Positions 8,545 to 17,999 of a stretch of DNA of 64,000 nucleotides are shown one piece after another (position 1 is the stretch's first letter; every line of letters begins with the position of its first letter). The stretch lies in the NCBI GenBank assembly GCA_947493455.1, contig CANLRB010000005.1:62001-126000 (forward strand), in the 5' to 3' direction. The notes under the pieces were generated by a model. That model worked only from the letters and a program-made list of their open reading frames with translations. It was not told the origin of the DNA and made no database searches. The stretch is from an uncultured Pseudoalteromonas sp. Lineage in GTDB: Bacteria; Pseudomonadota; Gammaproteobacteria; Enterobacterales; Alteromonadaceae. The position numbers and the translations under genes are program-made.

Positions 8545-10347
8545 CTACTGGATGGGCACTTGATCAGGTATTTCATCTTCACCTTTTGAATACGTACGAT
8601 ACTCAATAGATGACGGAATACTTGTTTCGGGTAGTTTTACGCGAACAACAATGTTGTCATTTGGCGATTGGTCAATGCTCGTCAATACACTATGTAGTTC
8701 ATCGAGTGTTGATACCACAAAGCCTTTACCGCCCATCACGTCTACTATTTTTTCATACTGCCACTGATGCAATACATTGTAGGGGTACACTGTATTTTGC
8801 AGCGGACGCGTTTTATAGTCTACTTTATCGTCGTCGCTTCTAAACGGGTTCGGGTTGACTAACATTTGCTCAATGCCGTAAATATCATTATTCAGCACAA
8901 AAACAACGTTATTGGTTTTATAGAAGTTGTGACCGGATATTTCGTTACACGTTTCTTGAAATGCACCATCCCCAACAAACACCAACGGTCGTTTATCTTT
9001 TTGACCAAACTTAACACCGAGCGACGCAGGTACTGAGTAGCCAATTGACAACCAAGCTGCAGCGCTAATAAAACCATCCGCTCTGTCAATTTGCAGGTTT
9101 TGTGCACCAAGTAATGGAAAACCAGCGTCCACCACTACGGTATGTTCCGCGGGTCTCAAGTAGCTATCCATCGCAGCAAAAAAGCTGTCGTATGTAAGCT
9201 CGCCCGATTGTTGCGCTGATGATTTTAAACTCATCGCACGCGTTGGCGCATAACTGTTTACAATTGGATCTGCCAACATAGCCGCCTTGAGCCCTGAAAT
9301 AAAACCGCTCAGTGTCACATTGGCAAAATATTGGCTGCCGACTTCAACTGTTTCGCCAAATTCTTGCTTAGTATGATACCCCACTTGAACACCGCCATTA
9401 TTGGCCATGATCATTCCCGCAGTCCACGGTGAGGTACCCCCTAAGTTTTTACTGGTATTCCAAACCCCGAGCCCGATGCGCACACCGGCATTATCAAATA
9501 CACTTTTTTGAAACTCAGGTGTCGCGTTGCCATTATAGACACCTTTAAAAAAGGCATGGCTTTCAGGCAGTACTGACTTTGCCAAAATACTCGTCATATA
9601 TGGAGTTTGCGTTGTATCAACTAAGTTTTCAAACGCCGATTGCAGTTTTTGGCGCTGTATTTCAATGCCTGCCCAAAAGAGCGGTTGACCACGCTCTCTG
9701 ATCATATCCATAGCGGCTGCCACAGCAAGCTCCGTACTCTTTATATCGCCTTGATGGGGCCTAATTTGCAAACAATCTGTTGGTGCATCACATGGCTTGC
9801 GCCACACGTCTTCATACACTTCCAAATATCCAGGTCGTCCTTCGCTCATCATGGTATTTAGCACGGCATCTATTTTGGCCGGAGCCTGCGCCGCATTTTC
9901 AATTTGTTCGGCAGCAACCGTCACATCGCGATACGCGCGAATGTTACTTTGGCTATCTCCTGTCATATGCGAGTAAAGCAAGCCTTGAACACGTTGCTTT
10001 TGTTGCTCGGCATACTCGGGAGCGCCATTAATAACAAGTACCGGATTGTGTTCAACATAAGAACCTGCAACCGGATTGAGCAAACTAAATGCGCCGACCC
10101 CATAAGTGACACATACCGGCGCTATTTTACCCGTACTTCGTGCATAGCCATCGGCGCAGTGTCCTGCATTAATTTCATTGGTGTTGCCAGAAATTAAAAT
10201 CGGGCACTCTGGGTCTTCTTGAATCGTATTTAAAAACGCCGCAGAGTAATTTCCAGCTACGCCAAACACATGTTCGCATTCAAGTTGCTGTAAGCGAAAT
10301 TTTAAATACTCAGCTACTGTCACTTGCTTGTCACTGCACCCACTCAT
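8545..10347 (-). CDS. ThDP-dependent 2-oxo acid decarboxylase-like enzyme (pyruvate/indolepyruvate decarboxylase family)
   Basis: A 600-residue cytoplasmic enzyme with the three-domain ThDP fold. Cofactor features are the activating Glu58 in [16 protein letters not shown] and the GDG...NN motif ([11 protein letters not shown] followed by NNDIYGIEQ). The last Glu aligns with the catalytic Glu of pyruvate decarboxylase. Overall order matches Zymomonas-type PDC, but two catalytic positions differ: the VAGD aspartate is Asn33 (VAGNYSA), and the first His of the HH pair is Ser126 (YSHMTG). The reaction may therefore be altered, for example carboligation or an unusual substrate. It starts inside the end of the amino acid oxidase gene (ATGA, 4-base overlap), so the 2-oxo acid released by that oxidase is the likely substrate (inference). 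Confidence 0.88.
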   Translation of the reverse strand: MSGCSDKQVTVAEYLKFRLQQLECEHVFGVAGNYSAAFLNTIQEDPECPILISGNTNEINAGHCADGYARSTGKIAPVCVTYGVGAFSLLNPVAGSYVEHNPVLVINGAPEYAEQQKQRVQGLLYSHMTGDSQSNIRAYRDVTVAAEQIENAAQAPAKIDAVLNTMMSEGRPGYLEVYEDVWRKPCDAPTDCLQIRPHQGDIKSTELAVAAAMDMIRERGQPLFWAGIEIQRQKLQSAFENLVDTTQTPYMTSILAKSVLPESHAFFKGVYNGNATPEFQKSVFDNAGVRIGLGVWNTSKNLGGTSPWTAGMIMANNGGVQVGYHTKQEFGETVEVGSQYFANVTLSGFISGLKAAMLADPIVNSYAPTRAMSLKSSAQQSGELTYDSFFAAMDSYLRPAEHTVVVDAGFPLLGAQNLQIDRADGFISAAAWLSIGYSVPASLGVKFGQKDKRPLVFVGDGAFQETCNEISGHNFYKTNNVVFVLNNDIYGIEQMLVNPNPFRSDDDKVDYKTRPLQNTVYPYNVLHQWQYEKIVDVMGGKGFVVSTLDELHSVLTSIDQSPNDNIVVRVKLPETSIPSSIEYRTYSKGEDEIPDQVPIQ

Positions 10348-12140
10348 AGCTTGCCCCCGTTAACCGCTTGTTGAATTTCTAGTGCGGTACGAATACCTGA
10401 TTCAATCGCGCCTTCAATCCAGGCATGTTTTAAGGACGTATGCTCACCTGCAAAGTGCACGCGGCCTTCTGCACCTGGAATATTTGGATGTAAATACTCA
10501 AGCTGACCGGGATAAAATATTGCAGCCTCGCCCATCGCATAATAATTCTCCATCCAGCTTTGTGTTTGCCCTACCCCAGTGAAAAACTGCAGTATTTCTT
10601 TGCCATACATATCGGTTAGCCCTTCAAGTGCAAATTGGTAACGTTTTTCATCAGGAATGGAGTCCCAGCGTCTTGCATCATCAGCCCAGCTGTAACTTGA
10701 CAAAATAACGCCCCCATTACTGCCCGCAACTTTGTGACTTGGGAAATAGCAAAAACGGTTTGCGTTGTCGGTAACGCTGCCACCACCGAGTGAATTATGG
10801 CCACGATACGGTGTGCCCACTTTTTGCTGCCATGTTGCTTCATCCCATTCCCAAAAACGCTCGCTAAACTCAAGCAGCACTTTGGTCGCCGCATCATAAT
10901 GTAGCTCCATAATTGCACGGCGCTTTTTATATGAAAATTGAGGCTCTACAATAACATGTCTAAGTGCCGTAAACGGAATCGTACAAATTACAAAGTCACC
11001 GGTAAACTCGCGCTCTATATCAGTATGGTGTTGATTTAGGTTCCCACGTTTTTCAGCTGGTTCGTTAATTGTTTTTAAATAAACCCCAGCACGACCATTA
11101 AACACAGCTTTATCGTGTGATTCTCCGGTTTGTTCATTTTGCCAGCCAAGCTCTGTCACTCGGTTATTCATATAGATATCTGACTCATCAACTAAACCTT
11201 GCTCAATAAATGCATACGGTAACTGCCAGCTACCACCGTCTAATTCATAGAACTGAGTTTCAGAGTTAATATAGGTTGTTTCAATAAAGGACTGGATAAA
11301 CGAGTAAGACATGCGCGACGTGAGATTTTCAAGCGTACCGATAGCGTCCATCACACCTTCAGAGTAATCAATGTGCTCGTTCAAAAAACGTCGCATTGAA
11401 AAGTTACCGTAATCAGAAATAATTTCAGCCCAGCCATCAATTTGGCTTTGAACATCAAGTGGGGTGTTTAAATACGCTTGCGGGTCGTTAAGCATTTCGT
11501 TCATTTGCGCTGTAATGTCGACTTTGGCTTTTAACGGATTCAATGCCGCATCGAGTAAATCGGAGCTGCTTTTACCTTCTTCACAATCCATTGGGAAGCC
11601 CAAGCTTGGCGCATTCGGTTTGTAGTAATCAACTTTTCGTAGCTGCTCACCATTACACTTGAGCCACGTATTAAATTCTTTTTCACCTGTTTCTTTATTA
11701 ACATCAACGTTATAAAACAAACGCTTAAGTGGATCTAAACCCAGTTTGCTCAAATATGCGTGAACCAACGGATGCTTGTCTGGCTGCGGAATACGCATCG
11801 CGCCTGCTTCTGCGTACTGGTTTTTGTCAGCAAAGGGCGCCTTACCTTTGCCCGTATTATGAAATGTTTTAACACGTCCACCTATACGATCATCATTCGC
11901 TTCAATAATTTGTATTTCATAACCTGCCGCTTTAAGCAGCGAACCCGACACTAAACCCGCTATCCCAGCACCAATTATGAGTACCTTTGGTGCAGGTCCA
12001 TCAGGTGCTCTTTCAGGTAGCCCCTGTTCAATAATTTGTAGGTAATTGGGGATCAATGAGACATTGTTGTCATCAACCATTAAAATTTCACGAGCTAGTT
12101 TTTGAATTTGTGATTTTTCGAGGATATTAGAGTGCGACAT
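10344..12140 (-). CDS. FAD-dependent L-amino acid oxidase / amine oxidase
   Basis: A 598-residue flavoprotein of the amine oxidase (MAO/LAAO) family. The dinucleotide motif [12 protein letters not shown] lies at residues 55-66, followed by [14 protein letters not shown], with the arginine-containing GGR loop typical of the family. EAGAMRIP and [13 protein letters not shown] correspond to substrate-domain segments of L-amino acid oxidases. The C-terminal FAD motif ([21 protein letters not shown]) is intact. These enzymes convert an L-amino acid to the 2-oxo acid with H2O2 and ammonia. No signal peptide is seen. A strong AAGGAA site precedes the ATG. The 3' end overlaps the decarboxylase-like gene by four bases. 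Substrate preference (aromatic versus other) cannot be read directly. Confidence 0.9.
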   Translation of the reverse strand: MSHSNILEKSQIQKLAREILMVDDNNVSLIPNYLQIIEQGLPERAPDGPAPKVLIIGAGIAGLVSGSLLKAAGYEIQIIEANDDRIGGRVKTFHNTGKGKAPFADKNQYAEAGAMRIPQPDKHPLVHAYLSKLGLDPLKRLFYNVDVNKETGEKEFNTWLKCNGEQLRKVDYYKPNAPSLGFPMDCEEGKSSSDLLDAALNPLKAKVDITAQMNEMLNDPQAYLNTPLDVQSQIDGWAEIISDYGNFSMRRFLNEHIDYSEGVMDAIGTLENLTSRMSYSFIQSFIETTYINSETQFYELDGGSWQLPYAFIEQGLVDESDIYMNNRVTELGWQNEQTGESHDKAVFNGRAGVYLKTINEPAEKRGNLNQHHTDIEREFTGDFVICTIPFTALRHVIVEPQFSYKKRRAIMELHYDAATKVLLEFSERFWEWDEATWQQKVGTPYRGHNSLGGGSVTDNANRFCYFPSHKVAGSNGGVILSSYSWADDARRWDSIPDEKRYQFALEGLTDMYGKEILQFFTGVGQTQSWMENYYAMGEAAIFYPGQLEYLHPNIPGAEGRVHFAGEHTSLKHAWIEGAIESGIRTALEIQQAVNGGKL

Positions 12141-12300
12141 TTTGATTCCTTTAAATTATTTGCACAACGCACATTTAAAGTAGATGCCCTCTCCCAAATT
12201 GCCAATTACAGACTATTACAACATTTTCTCGGTGGCTAAAATTAATCATGAAAAGAGGCGCGAACACCAAATTTAGTGCACCTCGTAGTATGGGTCTGTT

Positions 12301-12322
12301 AAAAAGAGTTCGAGTGAACTCG
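12301..12322 (-). terminator. Terminator of the tyrosinase-like gene
   Basis: GAGTTC (12306-12311) and GAACTC (12316-12321) form a hairpin with a 4-base loop, followed on the minus strand by TTTTT. It lies 24 bases past the stop at 12345. It suggests the tyrosinase-like gene is at least partly transcribed separately from the oxidase operon downstream. Confidence 0.75.
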
Positions 12323-12344
12323 CTTTAAAATTTAATCTGTTGCA

Positions 12345-13217
12345 TTACTGGTAGCAATAGTTCAGTTGCGACGTACAACGAACTTGTTCCACATTCGTTG
12401 TAGCGAGCGCCCCTGCGGCATCATGAAACATAAAAGAATGCTTGCGCCATTTTGAGTCAGTAGGATTATCATTGTGCAGCAAATTAGACCATTGCTGCCA
12501 TAGCCTATCCATATTGGCATGGAATAACCAAAAAATTGGATCAAGAGCTGCAGTCTCAAGTTCGGCCAAAGCTCCGCCCATTTCAACGCACACTAAGTTC
12601 ATATCCGTTTCAATTTTATGGCTCATTTCAGTAAAATGAATCAATTCAAAATCATTGACGCGGTTTTCATTTGAAGAATTTATCTGACTAGTTAGTGCTG
12701 GCAAACGTAAATTATGCCGATTATTCAAAGTTGGAATACGGCGTCCTTTTATCCATAAACCGGGATATTGTGAATTCGGTTCTTGCGTATCGCCAAATTG
12801 TTTAGGAACTTTAACCACCTCTGTTTGCTTGCATATCGCTGATCCTTTGTTCAAATTCAAACACAAGTTCCAGTACGGCAGCGCCCAGTCACTTGGCCCG
12901 CCTTCTTCAATAACGGCATCAGCTACAATTCGTTCAAAATAGTAAAGATATATACGAAACCAAGGTAACACATACCTAGTGGCAATCGGACGTTGCCGCC
13001 AGTATAAGTCATGAAACAGGGTTTCAGATGCGCCAACCCCAGTCGCATCACACCAATATGTTGATAACTTAGGGTCTGTAGGAAATCCGTGCACCGCACC
13101 TAAATACCACCAGCTTGTCGGCTCATTAATAGGTCTGGCTTTTAAATTCTCCACTGCTTTTGAGTACCAATACAAGGTATCATCCGCCAGGGCAAAAATA
13201 TTTTTGCGAACTCTCAT
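12345..13217 (-). CDS. Tyrosinase-fold protein with four of six copper ligands replaced (probable pseudoenzyme)
   Basis: A 290-residue protein with the tyrosinase central-domain framework, including LPW-R-YLYYFER and DPIFW-HANMDRLW. Active tyrosinases ligate two coppers with six His. Here His43 (AVHG) and His233 (DPIFWLFH) remain. CuA LPWHR reads LPWFR (Phe87) and the preceding CuA histidine position has no His. The CuB HNxxH pair reads MNLVC (Met206, Cys210). The HH before ANMD is Phe-His. I confirmed the Phe87 and Phe232 codons in the nucleotides. The reading frame is intact, with a strong AAGGAA site, so this is not simple decay. No signal peptide or Tat motif is evident. It lies just upstream of the amino acid oxidase gene on the same strand, separated by a terminator. 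Its function is unknown. Confidence 0.85.
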   Translation of the reverse strand: MRVRKNIFALADDTLYWYSKAVENLKARPINEPTSWWYLGAVHGFPTDPKLSTYWCDATGVGASETLFHDLYWRQRPIATRYVLPWFRIYLYYFERIVADAVIEEGGPSDWALPYWNLCLNLNKGSAICKQTEVVKVPKQFGDTQEPNSQYPGLWIKGRRIPTLNNRHNLRLPALTSQINSSNENRVNDFELIHFTEMSHKIETDMNLVCVEMGGALAELETAALDPIFWLFHANMDRLWQQWSNLLHNDNPTDSKWRKHSFMFHDAAGALATTNVEQVRCTSQLNYCYQ

Positions 13218-13361
13218 TAAACTTCCTTATTCTGCTTAGAGACATTAAGTTGATACGTGATACAAAGTTAAATATCCTTGAGCTATTGTCTATTACACGT
13301 AATTACGCCATTAGCCAAAATTCCACTAAACTTAAGTTTGTTAACTCGAAAAGGAATGGCT

Positions 13362-13943
13362 ATGTGCGGGCGACTTAATGTCATCGATGATCCATTATCA
13401 CAAATCGTTTCTGAACTGTTTGATATCGATTTTCAAGCAAATACAAACAAAGACATACGACCAACAAATTGGCTACAGGCGATCGCTTTACGCGGCAGTA
13501 AAATCGAGCAATTTAACGCGACGTGGGGGATCAAACCACAATGGGCGAAAAAATTACTCATTAATGCAAAAGCTGAAACTGCGCTTGAAAAGCCCACCTT
13601 TAAAAATGCCATGCATTTTCAGCGCTGCTTAGTTCCCTGCTCAGGTTGGTATGAGTGGCAAACCCAACCTGACAAAACTAAAATAAAATATCTCTTTAAC
13701 GGGTATACCAACGAGCCCCTGTTGATGGCTGGACTCTATTTTTGTTACAGCGACAGTCGTACAACTCAAATAGTCACCATGACAATCCGCCCTAATTCAT
13801 CCTTTGCCAAAATTCACCATCGCATGCCACTTCTGATCAAGCCAAAACACGCATTATATTGGCTAAATAGCGACCCTACTCAATTGACTCCTTTGCTCAC
13901 TCCCTTTGCAGACACAGAGCTCAACCTTACAGTTTGCAACTAA
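13362..13943 (+). CDS. SRAP-domain protein (YedK/HMCES family), abasic-site DNA-protein crosslinking
   Basis: The product is 193 residues from the ATG at 13362, preceded by AAAGGA. I chose this start because the family needs Met-Cys at the N-terminus: MCGRLN leaves Cys2 as the nucleophile after Met removal. Other catalytic landmarks are NAKAET (about 68-73), the GWYEW glutamate (98) and HHRMP (152-156). SRAP proteins form a thiazolidine crosslink to abasic sites in single-stranded DNA and shield them (established for YedK and HMCES). The gene is divergent from the tyrosinase-like gene and alone on its strand until the fumC operon. No LexA box was found upstream. Confidence 0.92.
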   Translation: MCGRLNVIDDPLSQIVSELFDIDFQANTNKDIRPTNWLQAIALRGSKIEQFNATWGIKPQWAKKLLINAKAETALEKPTFKNAMHFQRCLVPCSGWYEWQTQPDKTKIKYLFNGYTNEPLLMAGLYFCYSDSRTTQIVTMTIRPNSSFAKIHHRMPLLIKPKHALYWLNSDPTQLTPLLTPFADTELNLTVCN

Positions 13944-13951
13944 CCTTCAAG

Positions 13952-14018
13952 TGATATTAATTATCATTTGCAAATAGAGCAAGTTTCGTTAGAATAGACC
14001 AAACGATAATAATTACCA
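13952..14018 (+). promoter_or_regulatory. Fur-flanked promoter of the fagA-fumC operon
   Basis: TGATATTAATTATCA (13952-13966) matches the 7-1-7 Fur consensus at 13 of 14 positions, and CGATAATAATTACCA (14004-14018) matches at 12 of 14. Between them lies a plausible promoter: TTGCAA (13968-13973), a 16-base spacer and TAGAAT (13990-13995). Transcription would start near the second box, close to the ATG at 14024. Two operators bracketing the promoter predict tight repression when iron is plentiful. Confidence 0.8.
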
Positions 14019-14023
14019 TTTGC

Positions 14024-14392
14024 ATGAATATATCGATAGTACAGCAGGAATATTTAGATCACCTCTCACAGATTTCAGTCACATCAGGCTGCAAAGCCGC
14101 ATACGAGGTGACACGTTTAATCGAAGATGGATTGTTAGTCGCTCAGTATTACCAACAACATAATATGGTGCTACTACAAGAGCTTTATCTTCGGCGGGTC
14201 TTTTTCGACCTACTCAATAAAGTGTGTGATCCCTTGTTAGATAGTCTTGTGAGGCAAATATGCTTAGATCAGATATATAAGCCCCTGCTAGCACTCAAAC
14301 GTTTTTATCGACAATACGATGCGTCAAAAAGCAAATTTAGAGAAATTGAACGCGAACTGAGAATTCTCAGCAATGAATTTTTACCAGAATAA
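14024..14392 (+). CDS. fagA: Small helical protein upstream of fumC, FagA-like
   Basis: A 122-residue, mostly helical, cytoplasmic protein without recognised catalytic motifs (EYLDHLSQI, EVTRLIEDGLLVAQYYQQHN, LYLRRVFFDLLNKV). I name it by context. In Pseudomonas, fagA (Fur-associated gene) lies directly upstream of fumC in an iron-repressed operon, and here the same order follows two Fur boxes. The ATG lies only about 6 bases after the second box and no Shine-Dalgarno is visible, so the mRNA leader is short. The stop lies 11 bases before the fumC ATG. Its biochemical role is unknown. Homology to FagA should be confirmed by alignment. Confidence 0.68.
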   Translation: MNISIVQQEYLDHLSQISVTSGCKAAYEVTRLIEDGLLVAQYYQQHNMVLLQELYLRRVFFDLLNKVCDPLLDSLVRQICLDQIYKPLLALKRFYRQYDASKSKFREIERELRILSNEFLPE

Positions 14393-14402
14393 GGAACCTA
14401 TT

Positions 14403-15785
14403 ATGAGTGATTTTAGAATTGAAAAAGACAGTATGGGTGAATTGCAAGTCCCCGCCAACGCACTTTATCAAGCACAAACACAACGTGCTGTAAATAATTT
14501 TAATATCAGTGAATTAACTATGCCTAACTGGTTTATTCAATCACTTGCATATATTAAATCGGCGGCAGCGAAAAGTAACCAAGAGATTGGTTTGTTATCA
14601 GGTCACAGCGCCAATGCAATTGTTCAAGCGTGCGATCAAATTCTTAATGGCGAACATGATAATCAATTTCCAGTCGATGTATTTCAAACCGGTTCTGGCA
14701 CCAGTTCAAATATGAATGCAAACGAAGTGATTGCGACTATTGCGAGTCAAATTGCTGGCGATACAATTATTCCTAATGATGATGTCAACATGGGACAAAG
14801 TTCCAATGATGTCATCCCGACTGCAATTCAAGTGAGTAGTGCTATCGGTTGTTACTATCATTTGCTGCCAGCACTCAATCATTTAAGTCAAACAATTAGC
14901 ACTAAATCGCAACAAATCGGTGATATCACAAAAACAGGGCGAACCCATTTAATGGATGCGATGCCGGTGACATTTGCGCAAACATTGGCAAGCTGGCAAA
15001 GCCAAATTGATCATGCGGCAAGTGGGATTACACAAAGTCTTGATCGTGTGACGCAGCTTGCTCAAGGTGGAACAGCGGTTGGTACAGGTATAAACGCAAG
15101 TCCATTGTTTGCAAATAAATTTAACGGCCATCTCAGCGCTGCAATCGGTATTAACTTTTCACCTAGCCAAAACTTTTTTTACAATATTGGTTCTCAAGAT
15201 GCGATTGTCGCGCTATCTGGACAATTAAAAACCCTTGCTACCGCACTAATAAAGATTGCTAACGATCTGCGCTGGATGAACTCCGGCCCGCTTGCTGGGT
15301 TAGGTGAAATAGAACTCGAAGCATTACAGCCAGGTTCATCAATCATGCCTGGCAAAGTAAACCCGGTTATACCAGAAGCGACCGCCATGGTGGGTGCACA
15401 AGTCATTGGTAACGACGCAACCATTACCGTTGCCGGGCAATCGGGTAACTTTGAGCTCAATGTCATGCTCCCTGTTATCGCCTACAATATTCTACAAAGT
15501 ATTGAGTTACTAAGTAACACAAGTCGCTTACTTGCTGATAAAGCGATTGCGAGCTTTACAGTTAACCAAGACAATATAAACGAATCGCTCAACAAAAACC
15601 CAATTTTAGTGACTGCACTTAACCCTGTGATTGGCTATTTAAAAGCGGCAGAAATTGCCAAAAAAGCCTATCAAACCAAACAACCTATTATTGACGTGGC
15701 ATTAGCTGAAACCGACCTGTCACGCGACCAGCTCGAACAACTGCTCGATCCTAAAAAGCTTACACTCGGTGGCATTGCAGGCTAA
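14403..15785 (+). CDS. fumC: Class II fumarate hydratase (fumarase C)
   Basis: The product is 460 residues from the ATG at 14403, with AAGGA upstream. An earlier in-frame ATG at 14373 lies inside the fagA-like gene and adds a tail not found in the family. The class II lyase signature (PGSSIMPGKVNP) lies at about residues 309-320. TGSGTSSNMNANE, QSSNDVIPTA and TGRTHLMDAMP supply the other active-site segments. FumC is the iron-free, oxidant-stable fumarase that converts fumarate to malate in the TCA cycle. Placement behind Fur boxes fits its use when iron is short and the Fe-S fumarases fail. A stem-loop terminator follows at 15800-15830. Confidence 0.96.
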   Translation: MSDFRIEKDSMGELQVPANALYQAQTQRAVNNFNISELTMPNWFIQSLAYIKSAAAKSNQEIGLLSGHSANAIVQACDQILNGEHDNQFPVDVFQTGSGTSSNMNANEVIATIASQIAGDTIIPNDDVNMGQSSNDVIPTAIQVSSAIGCYYHLLPALNHLSQTISTKSQQIGDITKTGRTHLMDAMPVTFAQTLASWQSQIDHAASGITQSLDRVTQLAQGGTAVGTGINASPLFANKFNGHLSAAIGINFSPSQNFFYNIGSQDAIVALSGQLKTLATALIKIANDLRWMNSGPLAGLGEIELEALQPGSSIMPGKVNPVIPEATAMVGAQVIGNDATITVAGQSGNFELNVMLPVIAYNILQSIELLSNTSRLLADKAIASFTVNQDNINESLNKNPILVTALNPVIGYLKAAEIAKKAYQTKQPIIDVALAETDLSRDQLEQLLDPKKLTLGGIAG

Positions 15786-15799
15786 TCTCACATCACAAT

Positions 15800-15830
15800 G
15801 CGGATATCATGTTTATTGGTATCCGCTTTT
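15800..15830 (+). terminator. fumC terminator
   Basis: GCGGATA (15800-15806) pairs with TATCCGC (15820-15826), then TTTT. It lies 15 bases after the fumC stop. Confidence 0.75.
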
Positions 15831-15933
15831 CTATCTCCCCCATTTTGCACACAGCAAGCTATACTTAAGCAAATTGATGTAGCGGTTATTTTATCGGCAA
15901 GGACGAAATTTATTACTCTCATGGCGATAAATT

Positions 15934-17976
15934 ATGAACACGACACTCTTGTTACTGGTTTTTTTTGTCATCACCATATTAATAGGTATCGTGCTGCGCG
16001 CACTATTAAAGCACTCTGCATTTATGCCCTATTCTGTCGCTTTGTTACTGGTTGGTATTTGTCTTGGTTCCTTTGTCAATGGTGATTATAGCAACCCATT
16101 TTTGAGCGAAATTACAGCAGCCTTTAATCTTGCAAGCCAACTCAATGCTGAGCTAATTCTGTTTATCTTTCTACCAGCCTTAGTGTTTGAATCTGCATTC
16201 TCGCTCGAAGTGCATTTATTTAAGCGCATGTTCTCGCAAATTGCACTGCTGGCAATTCCCGGACTCGTGATATGTACCTTACTTACCGCCCTATTCGCTG
16301 TCCTTGTATTACCTTGGCAATGGTCAATTCCAAGTGCCTTGATGTTCGGTGCAATAGTCAGTGCCACAGATCCTGTTGCCGTCGTTGCCTTGTTAAAAGA
16401 GATGTGTTCGCGGGCGAGATTGCAAACATTACTCGAAGGTGAATCATTACTCAATGATGGTACCGCAATTGTGCTCTTCACGCTTTTTCTCGTACTCGCC
16501 ATCGATGTGCAAACCCAGTTCGACCTACCGTATGTTGTCATCGAGTTTATTCGTGTAGTCGCTATTGGTGCAGTTACTGGACTCATCACAGGGGTACTCA
16601 GTCTTACTTTTATAAATCGTGTTTTTAACGATAGTCAAATTGAAATAACCCTCACTCTGGTTTTACCTTACCTTGTTTTTTATGTCGCAGAGCATTTATT
16701 CCATGCATCTGGGGTCGTTGCCGTTGTTACACTCGCATTAATCTATGCAGGCCCGGGACGCACACGTTTTTCACCCGAAGTCATTGAATCGTTGCATCAC
16801 GTTTGGCATAGCTTGTCGTATTTATTCAACACGCTCATATTTATGTTAGTCGGACTGGTTATCGCGGCCAGGCTTAGCTTAGACGAGCTCGTTTATTGGC
16901 CTTATCTTGTAGCGACCTATTTTGCAATTTTTGTGATTAGAGCCTTAGCAGTAACCATAATGACACCCGTCTTGTCACGTATTGGCATTGGAATGACTAA
17001 GGAGAAATCAATCGTATTAGTGTGGGGTGGACTGCGCGGTGCAGTATCAATGGCACTAGCGCTTATCGTTGCATCCAACGAATCCCTGCCACAAGGTATT
17101 CGCGATCAAATTTTATTTCTTACTGCCGGTATCGTAGTGCTATCAATTGTTGTAAATGGTTCGACGATGGCAAAGGTCATGGCGCTACTTGGTCTTAATA
17201 AGTTACCTAAAGCAAAGCAAGAAGCATTTGCAAAAGTCGAGCAAAAAATTGAGCTAAAACTTGAGCAAACAAAAAACCAACTCAAAACTGACACCCTGCT
17301 ACAGCACATCAACTGGCACCAAGTCTCTAACAGCGTAGAACGACAAAAGTTGTCAAAAAACCAACCCGTCGAACCGAATGTTGCAACTGAATATTTACGT
17401 AAGTTACTCGAAGCAGAGCGGCAATATTATTGGAATCAATTTCAACTTGGCCTAATTGGTCAACGGGCGACACAGGTACTGGTAGCCGCGATTGAAAAAG
17501 CACTCGATGGTGAACCACAAGTCTACCCAAGAGACAGTTTAACCGATACGTGGGAAATACCGCCTTGGTTAGTCACGTTAAAATCGATTCCTGGTTTACA
17601 AAAAGTGTATGGCGCATACCTATACCGACACCAAGTCATTTGCTTTGAAAGTGCAAAAGGCGTATTTGGTGCAATACAATCAATTACCCCATTAGCAACG
17701 TCATTATCACATAATGAACAATTGACTCAATCGACGTTAACCCAATTAAACCAACTACAAGATATAGCCAAAAATCGTCTCGATGACTTTTCTAAAAATC
17801 ACTATTCGATGGTAGAAAAAATTGAAAGTGACATTGCCGCCCGCGTCCTACTCAACACCGAACGCCATGAACTTCATAAAATGGCAAAACACGGTTTAAT
17901 TTCAGAAGGTGACGCAGAAAAACTGGTGTGTAGCATTGAGAAAAAAATGCATAAATTAAAACATCGGCGGCATTAA
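15934..17976 (+). CDS. CPA1-family Na+/H+ antiporter (NhaP/NHE type)
   Basis: A 680-residue inner-membrane protein. Residues 1-410 hold about 12 hydrophobic segments. The ion-binding motifs of monovalent cation:proton antiporter-1 are present: SATDPVAVVALLKE and LLEGESLLNDGTAIVLF. Later WGGLRGAVSMALAL is also typical. Residues 410-680 form a long, charged, helical cytoplasmic tail (KVEQKIELKLEQTKNQLK is coiled-coil-like) that is probably regulatory. It would exchange Na+ (or K+) for H+, useful for pH and salt balance in seawater. The ribosome-binding site is weak (GGCGA). No partner gene is adjacent. It converges with the propeller kinase gene, whose stop lies 23 bases away. Confidence 0.9.
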   Translation: MNTTLLLLVFFVITILIGIVLRALLKHSAFMPYSVALLLVGICLGSFVNGDYSNPFLSEITAAFNLASQLNAELILFIFLPALVFESAFSLEVHLFKRMFSQIALLAIPGLVICTLLTALFAVLVLPWQWSIPSALMFGAIVSATDPVAVVALLKEMCSRARLQTLLEGESLLNDGTAIVLFTLFLVLAIDVQTQFDLPYVVIEFIRVVAIGAVTGLITGVLSLTFINRVFNDSQIEITLTLVLPYLVFYVAEHLFHASGVVAVVTLALIYAGPGRTRFSPEVIESLHHVWHSLSYLFNTLIFMLVGLVIAARLSLDELVYWPYLVATYFAIFVIRALAVTIMTPVLSRIGIGMTKEKSIVLVWGGLRGAVSMALALIVASNESLPQGIRDQILFLTAGIVVLSIVVNGSTMAKVMALLGLNKLPKAKQEAFAKVEQKIELKLEQTKNQLKTDTLLQHINWHQVSNSVERQKLSKNQPVEPNVATEYLRKLLEAERQYYWNQFQLGLIGQRATQVLVAAIEKALDGEPQVYPRDSLTDTWEIPPWLVTLKSIPGLQKVYGAYLYRHQVICFESAKGVFGAIQSITPLATSLSHNEQLTQSTLTQLNQLQDIAKNRLDDFSKNHYSMVEKIESDIAARVLLNTERHELHKMAKHGLISEGDAEKLVCSIEKKMHKLKHRRH

Positions 17977-17999
17977 CCCTCACCGGATGATAACTAGCA

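Noticed and set aside
16086-16589. 167-codon open frame antisense to the Na+/H+ antiporter gene
   Set aside because: It lies wholly inside a well-supported gene with conserved antiporter motifs. The antisense product is Ser/Thr/Ala-rich low-quality sequence without family features or a ribosome-binding site.
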